Shown here: positions 49,337-59,200 of the stretch, piece after piece | Position numbering within the stretch: position 1 is the first letter of the stretch | How the letters are laid out: each line of letters starts with the position of its first letter | Assembly: GCA_013003535.1 (NCBI GenBank) | Contig: JABDIY010000049.1 | Coordinates: forward strand, 62,001 to 126,000 | Direction of reading: 5' to 3' | Length of the DNA: 64,000 nucleotides | Source of the DNA: Acidimicrobiales bacterium | GTDB taxonomy: Bacteria; Actinomycetota; Acidimicrobiia; Acidimicrobiales; SZUA-35 | The notes under the pieces: model-generated | Databases searched by the model: none | The model's input: only the letters and a program-made list of their open reading frames with translations | Told to the model about the DNA's origin: nothing | Program-made: the position numbers and the translations under genes

Positions 49337-51127
49337 TTAGGAAAGCTCGTCGGCGTCCGCTTCGTTGGCGAGGCGCGACCGTCGACGGTGACGCGTTGCG
49401 GCGCCCAACTCGCCAAGGTTACTGACGAAGAGCACGCCCGCCGCCAGGGTGATCACTGCGCCGATACCGAAGCGGAACACCGTGAACAAACCGCCGATTG
49501 CGAATGCGAAGAATGCGGCGGTGAGAGCAAACACCACGCTCATTCGGATCACCGCCTGGAAACGACGCCGCACCAACTGTTCGGCCAGTAATGTTCCGGC
49601 TGCTACAACTGCGGTGAAACCGGCGACGGTGATGGAATCGAAGACCAGGACTGCTGCCAGGGACAAAAGGACCAGCGGAACGCTCACCACACTCCAGAAC
49701 GTGAGGATGTAGCCCGTCTCGGCCGGCGGTGGGAGCGGAACGGCAGCATTCTTGAGGTGGGCCCGGTAGTCGAGGTCAGCCGGAGGGTTACTCAAGCGGC
49801 CTCGCAGATCGGTGAGTTCGGTCCGCTGCCGCATGAGTTCGGTCAGGCGTTTGGAGTCAACTTCCATATCTGCGGCCGCCTCGGTCTGGGCGGCGAAAGG
49901 CAACTTTCGAGCAGTTCGACGAATCTCGTGTTCAACATCATCGAGTACCGCATCGAGTTTGGCGTCACTGAACCGTCGCCTCATGGTTGACGGCGGCGGT
50001 GTGCGGTGCAGCCCGGCAAAGCCCACCGGGTCCGCCCAGGAGACCCGGATTTGACCGGTGCGAGTGAACTTCGGGCCGCCCGGTCCCCGTTCACCTTCGC
50101 CAGGGTCGTGCGTATCGAGTCCCCAGAGGCCACGGAACCGGCCAATCCAATCCAGTTGGTCATCCAGTTCTCGAATGTCCCAGACGCGAGCGTCGACCCC
50201 ATCGGCGGTGGCAGTGTCTACGAACGGCGCACCAAAGGCTGGCCCCATGCCTCGCTCAGCAGCCTGGTCCTTGATCCGTAGCGCCCCTTGCGTCCATCGC
50301 TGAGCTCGCAGCAACCACCGGAGACCGGGCACATCGAGCCTGGTCACGTAGTCGCCCGGCCGGAAGTACAACGCATGAGATCCGGCTCCGGCGTGCAAGA
50401 CGGGCCGTCCGTCCGAGATGACCACCTCGGGATCGTTCCAGTGACGGCGGAGGTTGGCGCCCCAGTTGTCATGGCTCGATGCGGCGATCCACTGCGGGCT
50501 GTGGTCGCTGGGGTCGCAGTAGATCCAGATCTGTTCCCAATCGCCTTCGTGATCGTTCAAGCCGCGATAACTGGTACGCCAGTCGTTGAACAGATAGAAG
50601 TAGGCGTAGTGCAGCACCAGCCAGCCTCCGGTATTGATCGCCCGGGCGTAGGTGACGGGTCGGTCTTTGTGGAGACCGAGACGATCGGCTTTCAGCGCGG
50701 CGGCACTTACGGTGCGGTTCGGCACTGTGGGCCGGACGATGTGGATGAGGGAGTAGACCGCATCGAAGACTCGGCCGAATAGTCCGACCCGACCAAGCCG
50801 GGGCGACAAAATCTTTCGGGCGAGACGTTTCGCCTCCTCACCCACCACGCTCTTGCGTTCTTCGTCGCTGACGAACCGAAGGAAGTGGTCACTCAAGCCG
50901 TCGCCGAGGCGTTCCAGTGAGAGTTCCCCTTCGGCAAGCACAACCTGGTCGCCGCGCATCAGGGCCGACGATTTCACGAACCCATCTACTTCGGTTGGGA
51001 AAAAGAGCTCTCGCGCATCAAATTTGATTACCGGACAGTGCCGACGAAGCAGCTCGGAGTGGTCCAGAGGATCATGGCTCAGAGACTTCATGTCGGCCTG
51101 GTCGGGATTGGGGGGATCCTGGGCCAT
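49337..51127 (-). CDS. Vps62-like domain protein with C-terminal membrane helices
   Basis: A 596-residue protein. The first 350 residues include GGWLVLHYAYFYLFNDWRTSYRGLNDHEGDWEQIWIY (about 165-205), the hallmark of the Vps62 family, known mainly from fungi and plants, and LHAGAGSHALYFRPGDY after it. The middle is charged and helical. The last 110 residues have three to four membrane segments (ILTFWSVVSVPLVLLSLAAVLV, FTAVVAAGTLLAEQL, MSVVFALTAAFFAFAIGGLFTVF, GIGAVITLAAGVLFVSNL). The function in bacteria is unknown. Its start is ATG 51127; the pntB terminator lies upstream. Confidence 0.75.
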   Translation of the reverse strand: MAQDPPNPDQADMKSLSHDPLDHSELLRRHCPVIKFDARELFFPTEVDGFVKSSALMRGDQVVLAEGELSLERLGDGLSDHFLRFVSDEERKSVVGEEAKRLARKILSPRLGRVGLFGRVFDAVYSLIHIVRPTVPNRTVSAAALKADRLGLHKDRPVTYARAINTGGWLVLHYAYFYLFNDWRTSYRGLNDHEGDWEQIWIYCDPSDHSPQWIAASSHDNWGANLRRHWNDPEVVISDGRPVLHAGAGSHALYFRPGDYVTRLDVPGLRWLLRAQRWTQGALRIKDQAAERGMGPAFGAPFVDTATADGVDARVWDIRELDDQLDWIGRFRGLWGLDTHDPGEGERGPGGPKFTRTGQIRVSWADPVGFAGLHRTPPPSTMRRRFSDAKLDAVLDDVEHEIRRTARKLPFAAQTEAAADMEVDSKRLTELMRQRTELTDLRGRLSNPPADLDYRAHLKNAAVPLPPPAETGYILTFWSVVSVPLVLLSLAAVLVFDSITVAGFTAVVAAGTLLAEQLVRRRFQAVIRMSVVFALTAAFFAFAIGGLFTVFRFGIGAVITLAAGVLFVSNLGELGAATRHRRRSRLANEADADELS

Positions 51128-51235
51128 CAGTTGCCCAGGCTACTGCGCTCAGATCACGAGCATGGACCGCCGACCAGTGGCCGGCTTCCCGGGCCAACAT
51201 TTGCGAAATCCCTGTTGAGAACCACATTCGAACCA

Positions 51236-51276
51236 TTTTCCTGTCCGGAACCACACTCAGTGTGGCTGTCAACAGG
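51236..51276 (-). terminator. Nested stem-loop after pntB
   Basis: Starting 5 nt after the pntB stop on the minus strand: outer arms TTCCTGT/ACAGGAA (7 bp) around an inner stem CCACAC-TGA-GTGTGG (6 bp), with symmetrical 6-nt internal loops. AAAA follows, not a T-run. It most likely ends the pnt transcript or shields its 3' end. Confidence 0.6.
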
Positions 51277-51280
51277 AATT

Positions 51281-52675
51281 TCAGGGGTTCGAGAGCTCGC
51301 TGAGTGCTTTGGTCATGGCCATCACGGCTTCTTTTCCGTCACCGAAGAGCATCAGCGCATTGTCTGCGGCAAATAGCGGATTGGGAATCCCGGCAAAACC
51401 TGGGGACAAGGAACGTTTGATGATCACGACCGTCTGGGATCGATCCACATCGAGGATCGGCATCCCCGAAATCGGAGAGTTCTCCTGGCGAGCAACCGGG
51501 TTGACCACGTCATTGGCCCCGATCACGATGGTCATGTCTGTTTGAGCGAAAGTGGAGTTGATTACGTCCATCTCGATGAGCTTCTCGTAGTCGATCTCCG
51601 CCTCAGCGAGGAGCACGTTCATATGGCCAGGCATGCGGCCCGCCACAGGGTGAATTCCGAAAACCACTTCGGTGCCGTTGGCCTCGAGCGCCTTCGCGAG
51701 ATCCCGCACCGCGTGCTGAGCCTGGGCGACCGCCATGCCATAGCCAGGCACGATGGCAACCCGTTCAGCGTTCTCCAATAGGAGCGCAACTTCGTCGGCA
51801 CTGGTAGAGGTGACCTTTCCAACATAGGTCTCGTCCGCGTCGGCTCCCTCCACAGCCACCGGAGCGGCGGAGAAGAGCACATTGGAGAGTGTTCTGTTCA
51901 TCGCCACGCACATGATCTGGGTGAGTATCAGACCGCTGGCACCCACCAGGGAGCCGGCGATGATGAGAAGGCTGTTCCCCAGCGCAAACCCCGTGGCACT
52001 AGCGGCCAACCCCGATAGGGAGTTGAGTAGCGCAATCACCACTGGCATGTCTGCCCCGCCGATCGGAACGACACTCGATACTCCGAGCAGAAATCCGAGC
52101 GCGACGAGAGCAACGATCAAGGCGACCGATTTCGGCATGTCCAGCATCAGCAGACCCAAAGCCAGCGACACCACCATGAGCGCACCGTTGACATAACGAA
52201 GGGAGCTAAATCCGAAGGACCCAAAGCTCTCCCGTAGCTTCCCGTATGCAACAACCGAACCCGAAAACGTGATTGCGCCGATGAGTGCGGTGGCCGCTGC
52301 TGCGAGCGTGAAGGTGGCAGATGGATCCTCCGGCAGCTCCCTGACCTCGAGAAACGACGCTCCCACCACCAAAACCGAGGCCAGGCCGCCGAACCCGTTG
52401 AACAGCGCGACCAGTTCGGGCATTCCGGTCATCTGCACCTGGGTGGCCAACGCGCCACCGATCAAGGCGCCCACCACCAGCCCCAAGCCAAGCTGCCAGA
52501 ACGACACGATCTTGTTGTCGGTGAGGGTCACGACCACCGCCATCAGCATCCCCGCGGCGCCGAGGGCGTTGCCACGGACCGCGGTGCGAGGCTTTCCAAG
52601 GCCCTTGAGACCAAGGACGAAAAGAACGGCGGAAAGGATGTAACCGGCTTGGATCAGATTGCTGGTTTCGCCCAT
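51281..52675 (-). CDS. pntB: NAD(P) transhydrogenase subunit beta
   Basis: A 464-residue membrane subunit of proton-translocating transhydrogenase. The N-terminal half has about eight to nine helices (with LVALFNGFGGLASVLVVGASFLE); the NADP(H)-binding domain III is at the C-terminus, with VAIVPGYGMAVAQAQHAVRDLA, FGIHPVAGRMPGHMNVLLAEA, VIGANDVVNPVA and VIIKRSLSPGFAGIPNPLF, all family motifs. Together with PntAa/PntAb it transfers hydride from NADH to NADP+ using the proton gradient. One base lies between the pntAb stop and its start. Confidence 0.97.
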   Translation of the reverse strand: MGETSNLIQAGYILSAVLFVLGLKGLGKPRTAVRGNALGAAGMLMAVVVTLTDNKIVSFWQLGLGLVVGALIGGALATQVQMTGMPELVALFNGFGGLASVLVVGASFLEVRELPEDPSATFTLAAAATALIGAITFSGSVVAYGKLRESFGSFGFSSLRYVNGALMVVSLALGLLMLDMPKSVALIVALVALGFLLGVSSVVPIGGADMPVVIALLNSLSGLAASATGFALGNSLLIIAGSLVGASGLILTQIMCVAMNRTLSNVLFSAAPVAVEGADADETYVGKVTSTSADEVALLLENAERVAIVPGYGMAVAQAQHAVRDLAKALEANGTEVVFGIHPVAGRMPGHMNVLLAEAEIDYEKLIEMDVINSTFAQTDMTIVIGANDVVNPVARQENSPISGMPILDVDRSQTVVIIKRSLSPGFAGIPNPLFAADNALMLFGDGKEAVMAMTKALSELSNP

Positions 52676-52676
52676 T

Positions 52677-52967
52677 TCAGCGTTTCTTCGTTTTCCTGGA
52701 GCTGAACATCGCCAGCATCCGGTTTGTCACCAGGAAGCCGCCAACCACGTTGATGGTGGCAAGAGTGACCGCCCCGACACCCAACCACGTAGCGAGCAGT
52801 GTTTGCTCGGCACCAGCCGACACCACCGCACCGATCAACGTGATTCCGCTGATTGCATTGGATCCGCTCATCAGCGGCGTGTGCAAGGTGGGCGGAACTT
52901 TCGAGATCAGTTCGATCCCGAGAAAGATGGCGAGCACGAACAGGGTCAGTGCGATCAGGAACGTCAC
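52677..52967 (-). CDS. pntAb: NAD(P) transhydrogenase subunit alpha part 2 (membrane)
   Basis: A 96-residue membrane subunit with three to four helices (FLIALTLFVLAIFLGIELI, PLMSGSNAISGITLIGAVVSAG, LATWLGVGAVTLATINVVGGF). KVPPTLHTPLMSGSNAISG is the family mark. I use GTG 52967, giving the usual length of about 95 residues; the track ORF extends back through the pntAa gene. The start lies 7 nt after the pntAa stop. Confidence 0.95.
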   Translation of the reverse strand: MTFLIALTLFVLAIFLGIELISKVPPTLHTPLMSGSNAISGITLIGAVVSAGAEQTLLATWLGVGAVTLATINVVGGFLVTNRMLAMFSSRKTKKR

Positions 52968-52974
52968 GGGCGAC

Positions 52975-54153
52975 TCACGAATCCTCTGGTGGTGGTACTG
53001 GATCTGAACCGAGAGCACCGAGAACCCGAGGGTGCACGACCGCACCGTTGTGAGCCACGAGCGTGCCAGCGGTGATCTCGTCCTCGGTGTCGAGGCGGAT
53101 CTCACCGCCGTCATCGGTCAGATGTTTGAGAAGGTTGACGACGTTGTTGGAGAAGAGTTGGCTGGCTGTGGCCGCTGACCGAGACTCCAGGTCGGTGGGA
53201 CCGAAAATCCTGATGCCGTGGTGATGAACGATCTCATCGGCCACGGTGAGAGCACAGTTCCCGCCGCGCTCCGCGGCCAGGTCCACGATCACCGAACCCG
53301 GCTTCATGCCTTCCACCATGGCTGCGGTGATCAGCTCGGGACTTTTCATGCCCGGTATCGCCGCGGTGGTGATCACGATGTCTGCACCGGCAACATAAGG
53401 GGTGAGCAACCGTTGCTGACGAAGATTGACGTCCTCGTCCTGGGCTTTTGCGTAACCACCAGTGTCCTCGGACCCGGTGGTATCGAGATCCAACTGAATA
53501 CTTCGACCGCCAACCGATTCGATCTGCTCCGCCGTGGCGGGGCGAACGTCGTACGCTTCCACCACCGATCCAAGACGCCGGGCAGTGGCAATCGCTTGGA
53601 GCCCCGCTACCCCGGCGCCAAGCACCACGGTTCGCGTGGCGGGGATCGTTCCTGCGGCGGTCATCATCATCGGCAACATCCGAGGCAGCTCGGATGCAGC
53701 GAGAAGAACAGCCTCATAGCCGGCGATGCTGGCCATCGAACTGAGCACGTCCATAGTCTGCGCCCTGGTGATTCGAGGCACGAGCTCCAAGCTGAGGACG
53801 GCGGCGCCGGTTCTGGCCAAAGACGCGGTTTCGTTGGCCCGCCACAGCGGATCGGCATTTCCTATGAGGACATGCGAATCGTTCACCCCGCTGCGGACAA
53901 CATCAATCCCCACCACCACTCCGCCGGCGGCCAGGAGAGTGTCCCGATCCACCACGCTGGCCTGAGCCCTGCGGTACAGCTCATCGCCAAATCCGGCGGC
54001 GGCCCCACATCCTGACTCTGACATGACGGTATGGCCAGCCGCCCGGAGCTTGACCACGCCATCGGGGGTCAGCGCCACCCGCCTCTCCCTCGAGTTGCTC
54101 TCCCTGACGACGCTCACAAACACCGAGCGGGAGACTAGCCGAGCAACAGCCAT
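52975..54153 (-). CDS. pntAa: NAD(P) transhydrogenase subunit alpha part 1 (NAD-binding)
   Basis: A 392-residue soluble NAD(H)-binding subunit, like alanine dehydrogenase. It shows RESNSRERRVALTPDGVVKL, the Rossmann motif VLGAGVAGLQAIATARRLGSVVEAYDVRPATAEQ, ADIVITTAAIPGMKSPELIT, and VIVDLAAERGGNC. The alpha subunit is split into PntAa and PntAb, as in Mycobacterium and Rhodospirillum. Start at ATG 54153 with TAGGGCG upstream. Confidence 0.96.
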   Translation of the reverse strand: MAVARLVSRSVFVSVVRESNSRERRVALTPDGVVKLRAAGHTVMSESGCGAAAGFGDELYRRAQASVVDRDTLLAAGGVVVGIDVVRSGVNDSHVLIGNADPLWRANETASLARTGAAVLSLELVPRITRAQTMDVLSSMASIAGYEAVLLAASELPRMLPMMMTAAGTIPATRTVVLGAGVAGLQAIATARRLGSVVEAYDVRPATAEQIESVGGRSIQLDLDTTGSEDTGGYAKAQDEDVNLRQQRLLTPYVAGADIVITTAAIPGMKSPELITAAMVEGMKPGSVIVDLAAERGGNCALTVADEIVHHHGIRIFGPTDLESRSAATASQLFSNNVVNLLKHLTDDGGEIRLDTEDEITAGTLVAHNGAVVHPRVLGALGSDPVPPPEDS

Positions 54154-54249
54154 CGCGCCCTAACCACGGCCAGTGGACTCCTCCGAGTCGCCACCTCGTC
54201 GGGTCCTCTCGTCGATACGAAAATGACCTGGTGAGCGGGATTTCCCATT

Positions 54250-54280
54250 GGTCAGAAGGCTTCGAGAAGGCAAACTGACC
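54250..54280. promoter_or_regulatory. Inverted repeat between divergent pntAa and secreted-protein gene
   Basis: GGTCAG (54250-54255) and CTGACC (54275-54280), a 6-bp inverted pair with a 19-nt spacer, in the 200-nt region that holds both promoters. It could bind a dimeric regulator. Short arms; not strongly supported. Confidence 0.3.
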
Positions 54281-54353
54281 TAGGCGACTCAAGATTTTTG
54301 CGGCACGGGTCGATCAACGGCGGACTGCGGAAACCCCCACGTAACGAGGAACC

Positions 54354-54932
54354 ATGATTGTTCAATCACTAGTAAGCCACAAGGTGGCAGCCGCAGCTCT
54401 CGCAATAGCGCTAGGCGGAACTTCGGCTGCGGCGGCAACCGGCAACCTGCCGATCGTGCAAGAAGACCCGGTGGAACTCACCGAGGACACCACCAGCGAC
54501 AGCGAGATCGAGGCGGATGAGAACGAGTCGGAGAACGAGCCGAAGGAAGAGGTGCTTCCGCCGGTCAACGCAGAAGGCGTGGAGTATGGCGACGTCCTTT
54601 GCGCCGATGCCAAAAACCACGGTCAGTACGTTTCGGGCGTAGCCAAAGATGACACGATCGAAGGAAATCGCGGCGAAATCGTAAGTCAGGCCGCCAAGAC
54701 CAACTGTGGCAAGGCCGACAAAGCCGAGGCAAAAGCCGAGCGGGACGCTGAGAAAGCCGAACGTGATGAAGCCAAAGCGGCAGAAAAGGCCGAACGCGAT
54801 GCTGAGAAAGCCGAACGCAAAGCCAACGAATCAGAAGATGAGGGGTCAGCGGGTGACAGGTCCGATGACAGCGACTCTGACGACGACGTCAAGAAAGACA
54901 AGCCGAACAACGGCAATGGCAAGAAGAACTAA
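54354..54932 (+). CDS. Secreted, highly charged protein with KAE-rich repeats
   Basis: A 192-residue protein. ATG 54354 has ACGAGGAACC just upstream. The N-terminus resembles a signal peptide (VAAAALAIALGGTSAAAA). A short conserved-looking core lies at about 75-122 (EYGDVLCADAKNHGQYVSGVAK, TNCGKADKAEAK) with two cysteines that could form a disulphide. From about 120 on there is a repetitive coiled-coil-like region (AERDAEKAERDEAKAAEKAERDAEKAER), then a Ser/Asp/Lys/Asn tail. Function unknown; it probably sits in the cell wall or outside. Confidence 0.8.
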   Translation: MIVQSLVSHKVAAAALAIALGGTSAAAATGNLPIVQEDPVELTEDTTSDSEIEADENESENEPKEEVLPPVNAEGVEYGDVLCADAKNHGQYVSGVAKDDTIEGNRGEIVSQAAKTNCGKADKAEAKAERDAEKAERDEAKAAEKAERDAEKAERKANESEDEGSAGDRSDDSDSDDDVKKDKPNNGNGKKN

Positions 54933-54954
54933 CCCAAATTCTCCCTGACGATGG

Positions 54955-54989
54955 GTGGCGCTGGCCCAGCCGGCGCCACTTGTCGTTTT
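54955..54989. terminator. Strong hairpin between convergent genes, probable bidirectional terminator
   Basis: GTGGCGC-T-GGC-CCA-GCC-G-GCGCCAC: a 7-bp outer and 3-bp inner stem with one mismatch (54955-54979), followed on the plus strand by TTGTCGTTTT. It stands 23 nt after the stop of the secreted charged protein and 42 nt from the mfd stop, so it can end both transcripts. Confidence 0.75.
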
Positions 54990-55020
54990 CCCAGGTCACG
55001 TCAACGCAGCCGGCGAACGT

Positions 55021-58000
55021 TTAGCCGTCAGTTTCGATCGGGAACATCGTTTCGAAAAAGGTCAAGATGTCCTTGGAGATGTCGGCTGCCACGGACTTGA
55101 GCCCAACCTGAACCTCACCGCCGTCGCTTCCATACTCACCGGGTTTCCACACCCCGTGTTTGAAGAGGCGTTTGAACCGTACTTCCTGCGAGATCTTCAT
55201 CTCCACCGGCCCCATTTTGGCCATCCAGCGGGGTGCCCCGAAGCCAGGGCCTTTCACCACCACCAAGTCTCGCATGCCGATACGGATCATCTCGGCCCGA
55301 ACTCGAGCCACGCGTAACAACTGCTCGGCAACCGGGGGAACGGGGCCATATCGGTCCAGCCATTCGGTGGTGATATCTTCCACCTCCGCCTGGGTAGTCA
55401 CCGCAGAGAGTCGCCGGTATGCCTCGAGGCGTTGCGGTCCGCTGGGTACGTAATCTTCAGGAATGAGTGCGTCGACCGGCAGATCCACCTTCACGTCTAG
55501 CTGCTGCACCGGCTCAACGCCATTGAGTTCGTTTACGGCCTCGTTGACCATTTGGCAGTAGAGGTCATAGCCGACGGCGGCGATGTGGCCTTTTTGACCG
55601 GTGCCCAGAAGGTTGCCGGCACCACGTATCTCCAGGTCACGCATCGCGATCCGAAAGCCGGAGCCCAATTCTGTTGCCTCGCCGATCGTCTTCAGCCGCT
55701 CATATGCCGTCTCGGTCAGGGCCGCGTCGGGTCGGGTGAAGAGATAGGCATAGGCCCGCTGACCCGAACGTCCTACCCGGCCGCGTAACTGATGCAGCTG
55801 ACCGAGACCGAGCATCTCGGCCCGATCGACTACGAGCGTGTTCACGGTTGGCATGTCGATACCGGACTCGATGATTGTGGTGCAGACCAGAACATCGTAT
55901 TTCCCGTCCCAGAAATCCATGACGATCGTCTCGAGCGTCCCCTCGTCCATCTGCCCGTGGGCCACCGCCACTCGAGCCTCCGGAACGAGATTGCGGACCC
56001 GCTTGGCGATGTGTTCAATACTTTGGACACGGTTGTGTACGAAGAAGATCTGTCCCTCCCGTAGCAGCTCACGTCGGATCGCCTCGGCCACGGCCCGCTC
56101 GTCGTATTCCCCGACATAGGTGAGAATGGGCTGACGGTCTGCTGGCGGCGTGTTGAGCACGGACAGGTCCCGAATTCCGGTGAGGCTCATCTCCAACGTT
56201 CGCGGGATAGGTGTCGCCGTGAGCGTGAGTACATCGATCTCAGCACTCAGCGTCTTGATCGCCTCCTTGTGCTTCACTCCAAACCGCTGCTCCTCGTCAA
56301 CGACCAAGAGCCCGAGCCGGGGGAACACTACGTCGTCAGACAGTATTCGATGAGTGCCGATCAAAACGTCCACGTCGCCGTCGCCGACCGCAGCGGTGAC
56401 TGTGCGAGCCTGGGCCGGGGTGAGGAATCGACTGAGAACTTCGACCCGAATCGGATATGGCGAGAACCGATCAGTGAACGTCTGGAAGTGTTGGGAGGCC
56501 AGCAGCGTGGTAGGTACGAGAACTGCTACCTGCTTGCCACTTTGAACGGCTTTGAATGCCGCCCTCACGGCGATCTCAGTCTTCCCGAAGCCAACGTCGC
56601 CAACCACGAGGCGGTCCATGGGCGTGGTGCTCTCCATGTCGTCCTTCACCGCATTGACGGTGGTGGCCTGATCGGGCGTCAGCTCGTAGGGAAATGCCCC
56701 CTCTATCTCGGCCTGCCATGGCGTATCGGGATCAAAAGCGAGGCCCGGGGTTGACAGCCGCTGCTGATAGAGAACCACCAACTCTTGAGCGATCTCATTG
56801 ACCTCGGCCCTGACCTTCGACTTGGCTTTTGCGAAGTCACTGCCACCCAGACGGTGAAGGGTGGGCGAATCGCCACCACTGTACGGGCGAACGAGATCCA
56901 TTTGATCAGACGGAACGTACAGCTTGTCGTCGCCGCGATAATCCAACAGCAGATAGTCGCGGCTGTGACCGCCGATCGACCGATTGACCAACCCGGCGAA
57001 GCGGCCTACTCCGTGATGATGATGGACCACATAGTCCCCGGGATTCAGTCCTTCGAAGAACCCATCGCTTTGCCGTCTGGAGCGGGGGCGGGCCCTTCGG
57101 TGGGCTCGGCGACGACCGGTCAGCTCCGACTCGGCCAACACCGCGATGCCGGCTTCTGGAACCACGAACCCCCGTTCGATGTGCTCAACGACGAGATGAA
57201 GACCAGGTCCGAAGGTAGCGGGTGGACCAGCCTCGTGAACGATCGGAGCAACGCCCCATCCGGTCAGTCGCTCGGCGAGCCGACCCAGCGTTCCGGTCCC
57301 CTCCGCGCACACCACAACGGTTGCTCCGGATGCGGTGAGGTTGGTGATCCGATTTGCCATCTCTTCGCCTGGGGCGTCCCAGCCAGAGACTTCGATAGTG
57401 GCCACGCCAGGGCCTTCGGGGATTGACATCACGGACATGATCGGAGCCGAGGTATTGGCGAGCACCCGATCGAGTTCAACGTGCAACATTGGAAAGTGGG
57501 GTGCCGGGGATTTGGGTCCTGCGGACTCTACGTTTCCGGTGGGGGCGAGGGCCCCCCACGTTCGGGCCAACGTGTTGGCGAGGTCGATCTCTTCGGCGAT
57601 GAGGTCAGCGGCCCGGCCCTTCATACGCTTGGGTTCCAGCAGCACCACCATGGCGTCAGCAGGGAGCAGATCGGGGAGGGCCCGGGTGCCACCCGATAAC
57701 CACGGCAACCAGGATTCCATCCCGTCGAACGTCTCACCGTTGGCCAGCCGCTGCCAGTTCTCCCGGCCCCACGGTTCTTCCGCTATGAGGGCCGTTGCTC
57801 GCTCCATGACCGCATCGGTGATGAGCAGCTCGCGACAACCATGAATCTCAACTTCGCGAAGGTCAGCATCGGACCGTTGGGTAGCAATGCTGAAGGTGGT
57901 GAGACGATCGATCTCATCACCCCAAAGGTCGATGCGAACACCCGTGTCGGCCGTGGAAGGAAAAACGTCAACGATGGAGCCGCGAACCGCGATCTCGCCT

Positions 58001-58527
58001 CGGTGTTCCACCTGGGGTTCCCGTCGGTAACCGAGCCGGACGAGCCGAGAAACCAGATCGACCGGATCGACGACATCGCCATGCCCGATGATGACCGGAG
58101 CAGCATCGGCTCCCTCAGGTCCGAGCCGCTGGATGAGCGCCCGCACGGGTGCGACCACGACGGCTGGGGTGGTGACCGGGTCACTCATCCGCCAGAGGGT
58201 CTGAAGGCGGCGCCCCATCGTCTCGATGCTGGGGCTGACCCGCTCGAACGGCAAGGTCTCCCACGCCGGAAAGAGTTCGACCTCGTCCTCGCCCAGTAGG
58301 ACCCGAAGGTCATTTGTGAGCCGTTGAGCCTCGTTGGTTGTGGGGACCGCTACCAAGACTGGGCGACGATCGGTCCCGCGGTGGAGCCCGGCGATCGCAG
58401 GAGCCCAGCCCGCTTCGCCGACAGCAACCACATTGGTCGCTCGGCCAACCACCCGATCCATGGCGGGAAGGTCAGCAAACCTTCGAACGAGGGGCCCAAA
58501 ACCCCGGACGGCGGACCCGGTCACCAT
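55021..58527 (-). CDS. mfd: Transcription-repair coupling factor Mfd
   Basis: A 1168-residue translocase that removes stalled RNA polymerase and recruits UvrA. In order: a UvrB-like N-terminal part ([15 protein letters not shown]), the RNA-polymerase interacting (CarD-like) domain beginning with [23 protein letters not shown] (about 500), the RecG-like helicase with Walker [11 protein letters not shown] and Walker [44 protein letters not shown], and the C-terminal UvrA-blocking domain. Start at ATG/GTG 58527. It lies at the end of the minus-strand run prs-rplY-pth-mfd. Confidence 0.97.
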   Translation of the reverse strand: MVTGSAVRGFGPLVRRFADLPAMDRVVGRATNVVAVGEAGWAPAIAGLHRGTDRRPVLVAVPTTNEAQRLTNDLRVLLGEDEVELFPAWETLPFERVSPSIETMGRRLQTLWRMSDPVTTPAVVVAPVRALIQRLGPEGADAAPVIIGHGDVVDPVDLVSRLVRLGYRREPQVEHRGEIAVRGSIVDVFPSTADTGVRIDLWGDEIDRLTTFSIATQRSDADLREVEIHGCRELLITDAVMERATALIAEEPWGRENWQRLANGETFDGMESWLPWLSGGTRALPDLLPADAMVVLLEPKRMKGRAADLIAEEIDLANTLARTWGALAPTGNVESAGPKSPAPHFPMLHVELDRVLANTSAPIMSVMSIPEGPGVATIEVSGWDAPGEEMANRITNLTASGATVVVCAEGTGTLGRLAERLTGWGVAPIVHEAGPPATFGPGLHLVVEHIERGFVVPEAGIAVLAESELTGRRRAHRRARPRSRRQSDGFFEGLNPGDYVVHHHHGVGRFAGLVNRSIGGHSRDYLLLDYRGDDKLYVPSDQMDLVRPYSGGDSPTLHRLGGSDFAKAKSKVRAEVNEIAQELVVLYQQRLSTPGLAFDPDTPWQAEIEGAFPYELTPDQATTVNAVKDDMESTTPMDRLVVGDVGFGKTEIAVRAAFKAVQSGKQVAVLVPTTLLASQHFQTFTDRFSPYPIRVEVLSRFLTPAQARTVTAAVGDGDVDVLIGTHRILSDDVVFPRLGLLVVDEEQRFGVKHKEAIKTLSAEIDVLTLTATPIPRTLEMSLTGIRDLSVLNTPPADRQPILTYVGEYDERAVAEAIRRELLREGQIFFVHNRVQSIEHIAKRVRNLVPEARVAVAHGQMDEGTLETIVMDFWDGKYDVLVCTTIIESGIDMPTVNTLVVDRAEMLGLGQLHQLRGRVGRSGQRAYAYLFTRPDAALTETAYERLKTIGEATELGSGFRIAMRDLEIRGAGNLLGTGQKGHIAAVGYDLYCQMVNEAVNELNGVEPVQQLDVKVDLPVDALIPEDYVPSGPQRLEAYRRLSAVTTQAEVEDITTEWLDRYGPVPPVAEQLLRVARVRAEMIRIGMRDLVVVKGPGFGAPRWMAKMGPVEMKISQEVRFKRLFKHGVWKPGEYGSDGGEVQVGLKSVAADISKDILTFFETMFPIETDG

Positions 58528-58540
58528 AGGGCTGACGACC

Positions 58541-59191
58541 TCAGTTGGTGGCGTCAGGGCCCGACTCCTCGCCGCGTCGGTTCACAGCGTTCATCGTGGC
58601 GTCCAGGCCATCTCGGACCAGCAGCTCGATTGCTTCTGATGCGTTTGAGATGGCGGTGTCCAGGATGGTGCGCTCGGTTTTCCCGGGTCGCTTCAGGACA
58701 AAGTCCCGTACATCCTGACTGGGCGGTGGTTTGCCAATCCCGATCCGGAGACGCATGAAGTGCCCGCCACCCACATGCTGGGTGATGGACCGCAAACCAT
58801 TGTGGCCCGCCAAACCGCCGCCTTGTTTCAGTTTCAGGCGGCCAACCGGAAGGTCCAGCTCGTCATGAACCACCAGCATTTGTTCGCCGTCGACGATGCC
58901 ATAACGCTTCCGCAGGGCTCGGACCGCCTCGCCAGAGTTGTTCATGAACGTCTGCGGAAATGCCAGCACCACCCGTTTCTGACCGATCCGAATCTCGGTG
59001 ACCAGCGAGCGTTCTTTGCTCTTGCGGAGTTGCTCGCCATAGCGAGCCGCTACGCGGACAACCGCCTCAGCTCCAACATTGTGACGGGTTCCGTCGAAGT
59101 TCTCCCCGGGATTACCCAGACCAATCACTAGAAGATCGGCAGGCGTCCCCCTGCGTCTCTCTGCTTCTTCAGATCGGCCAAGACGAACCAC
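58541..59191 (-). CDS. pth: Peptidyl-tRNA hydrolase
   Basis: Recycles peptidyl-tRNA released from stalled ribosomes. The motifs are intact: VIGLGNPG, GTRHNVGAEAV (catalytic His), FMNNSGEAV, HDELDLPVGRLKLKQGGGLAGHNGLRSI and RLRIGIGKPP. From the GTG at 59191 the product is 216 residues, with about 20 residues before the core (MVRLGRSEEAERRRGTPAD) that are not family-typical, so a later GTG (at the LVIGLG segment) is possible. Stop is 14 nt before mfd start. Confidence 0.95.
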   Translation of the reverse strand: MVRLGRSEEAERRRGTPADLLVIGLGNPGENFDGTRHNVGAEAVVRVAARYGEQLRKSKERSLVTEIRIGQKRVVLAFPQTFMNNSGEAVRALRKRYGIVDGEQMLVVHDELDLPVGRLKLKQGGGLAGHNGLRSITQHVGGGHFMRLRIGIGKPPPSQDVRDFVLKRPGKTERTILDTAISNASEAIELLVRDGLDATMNAVNRRGEESGPDATN

Positions 59192-59200
59192 GAAGGGGGC

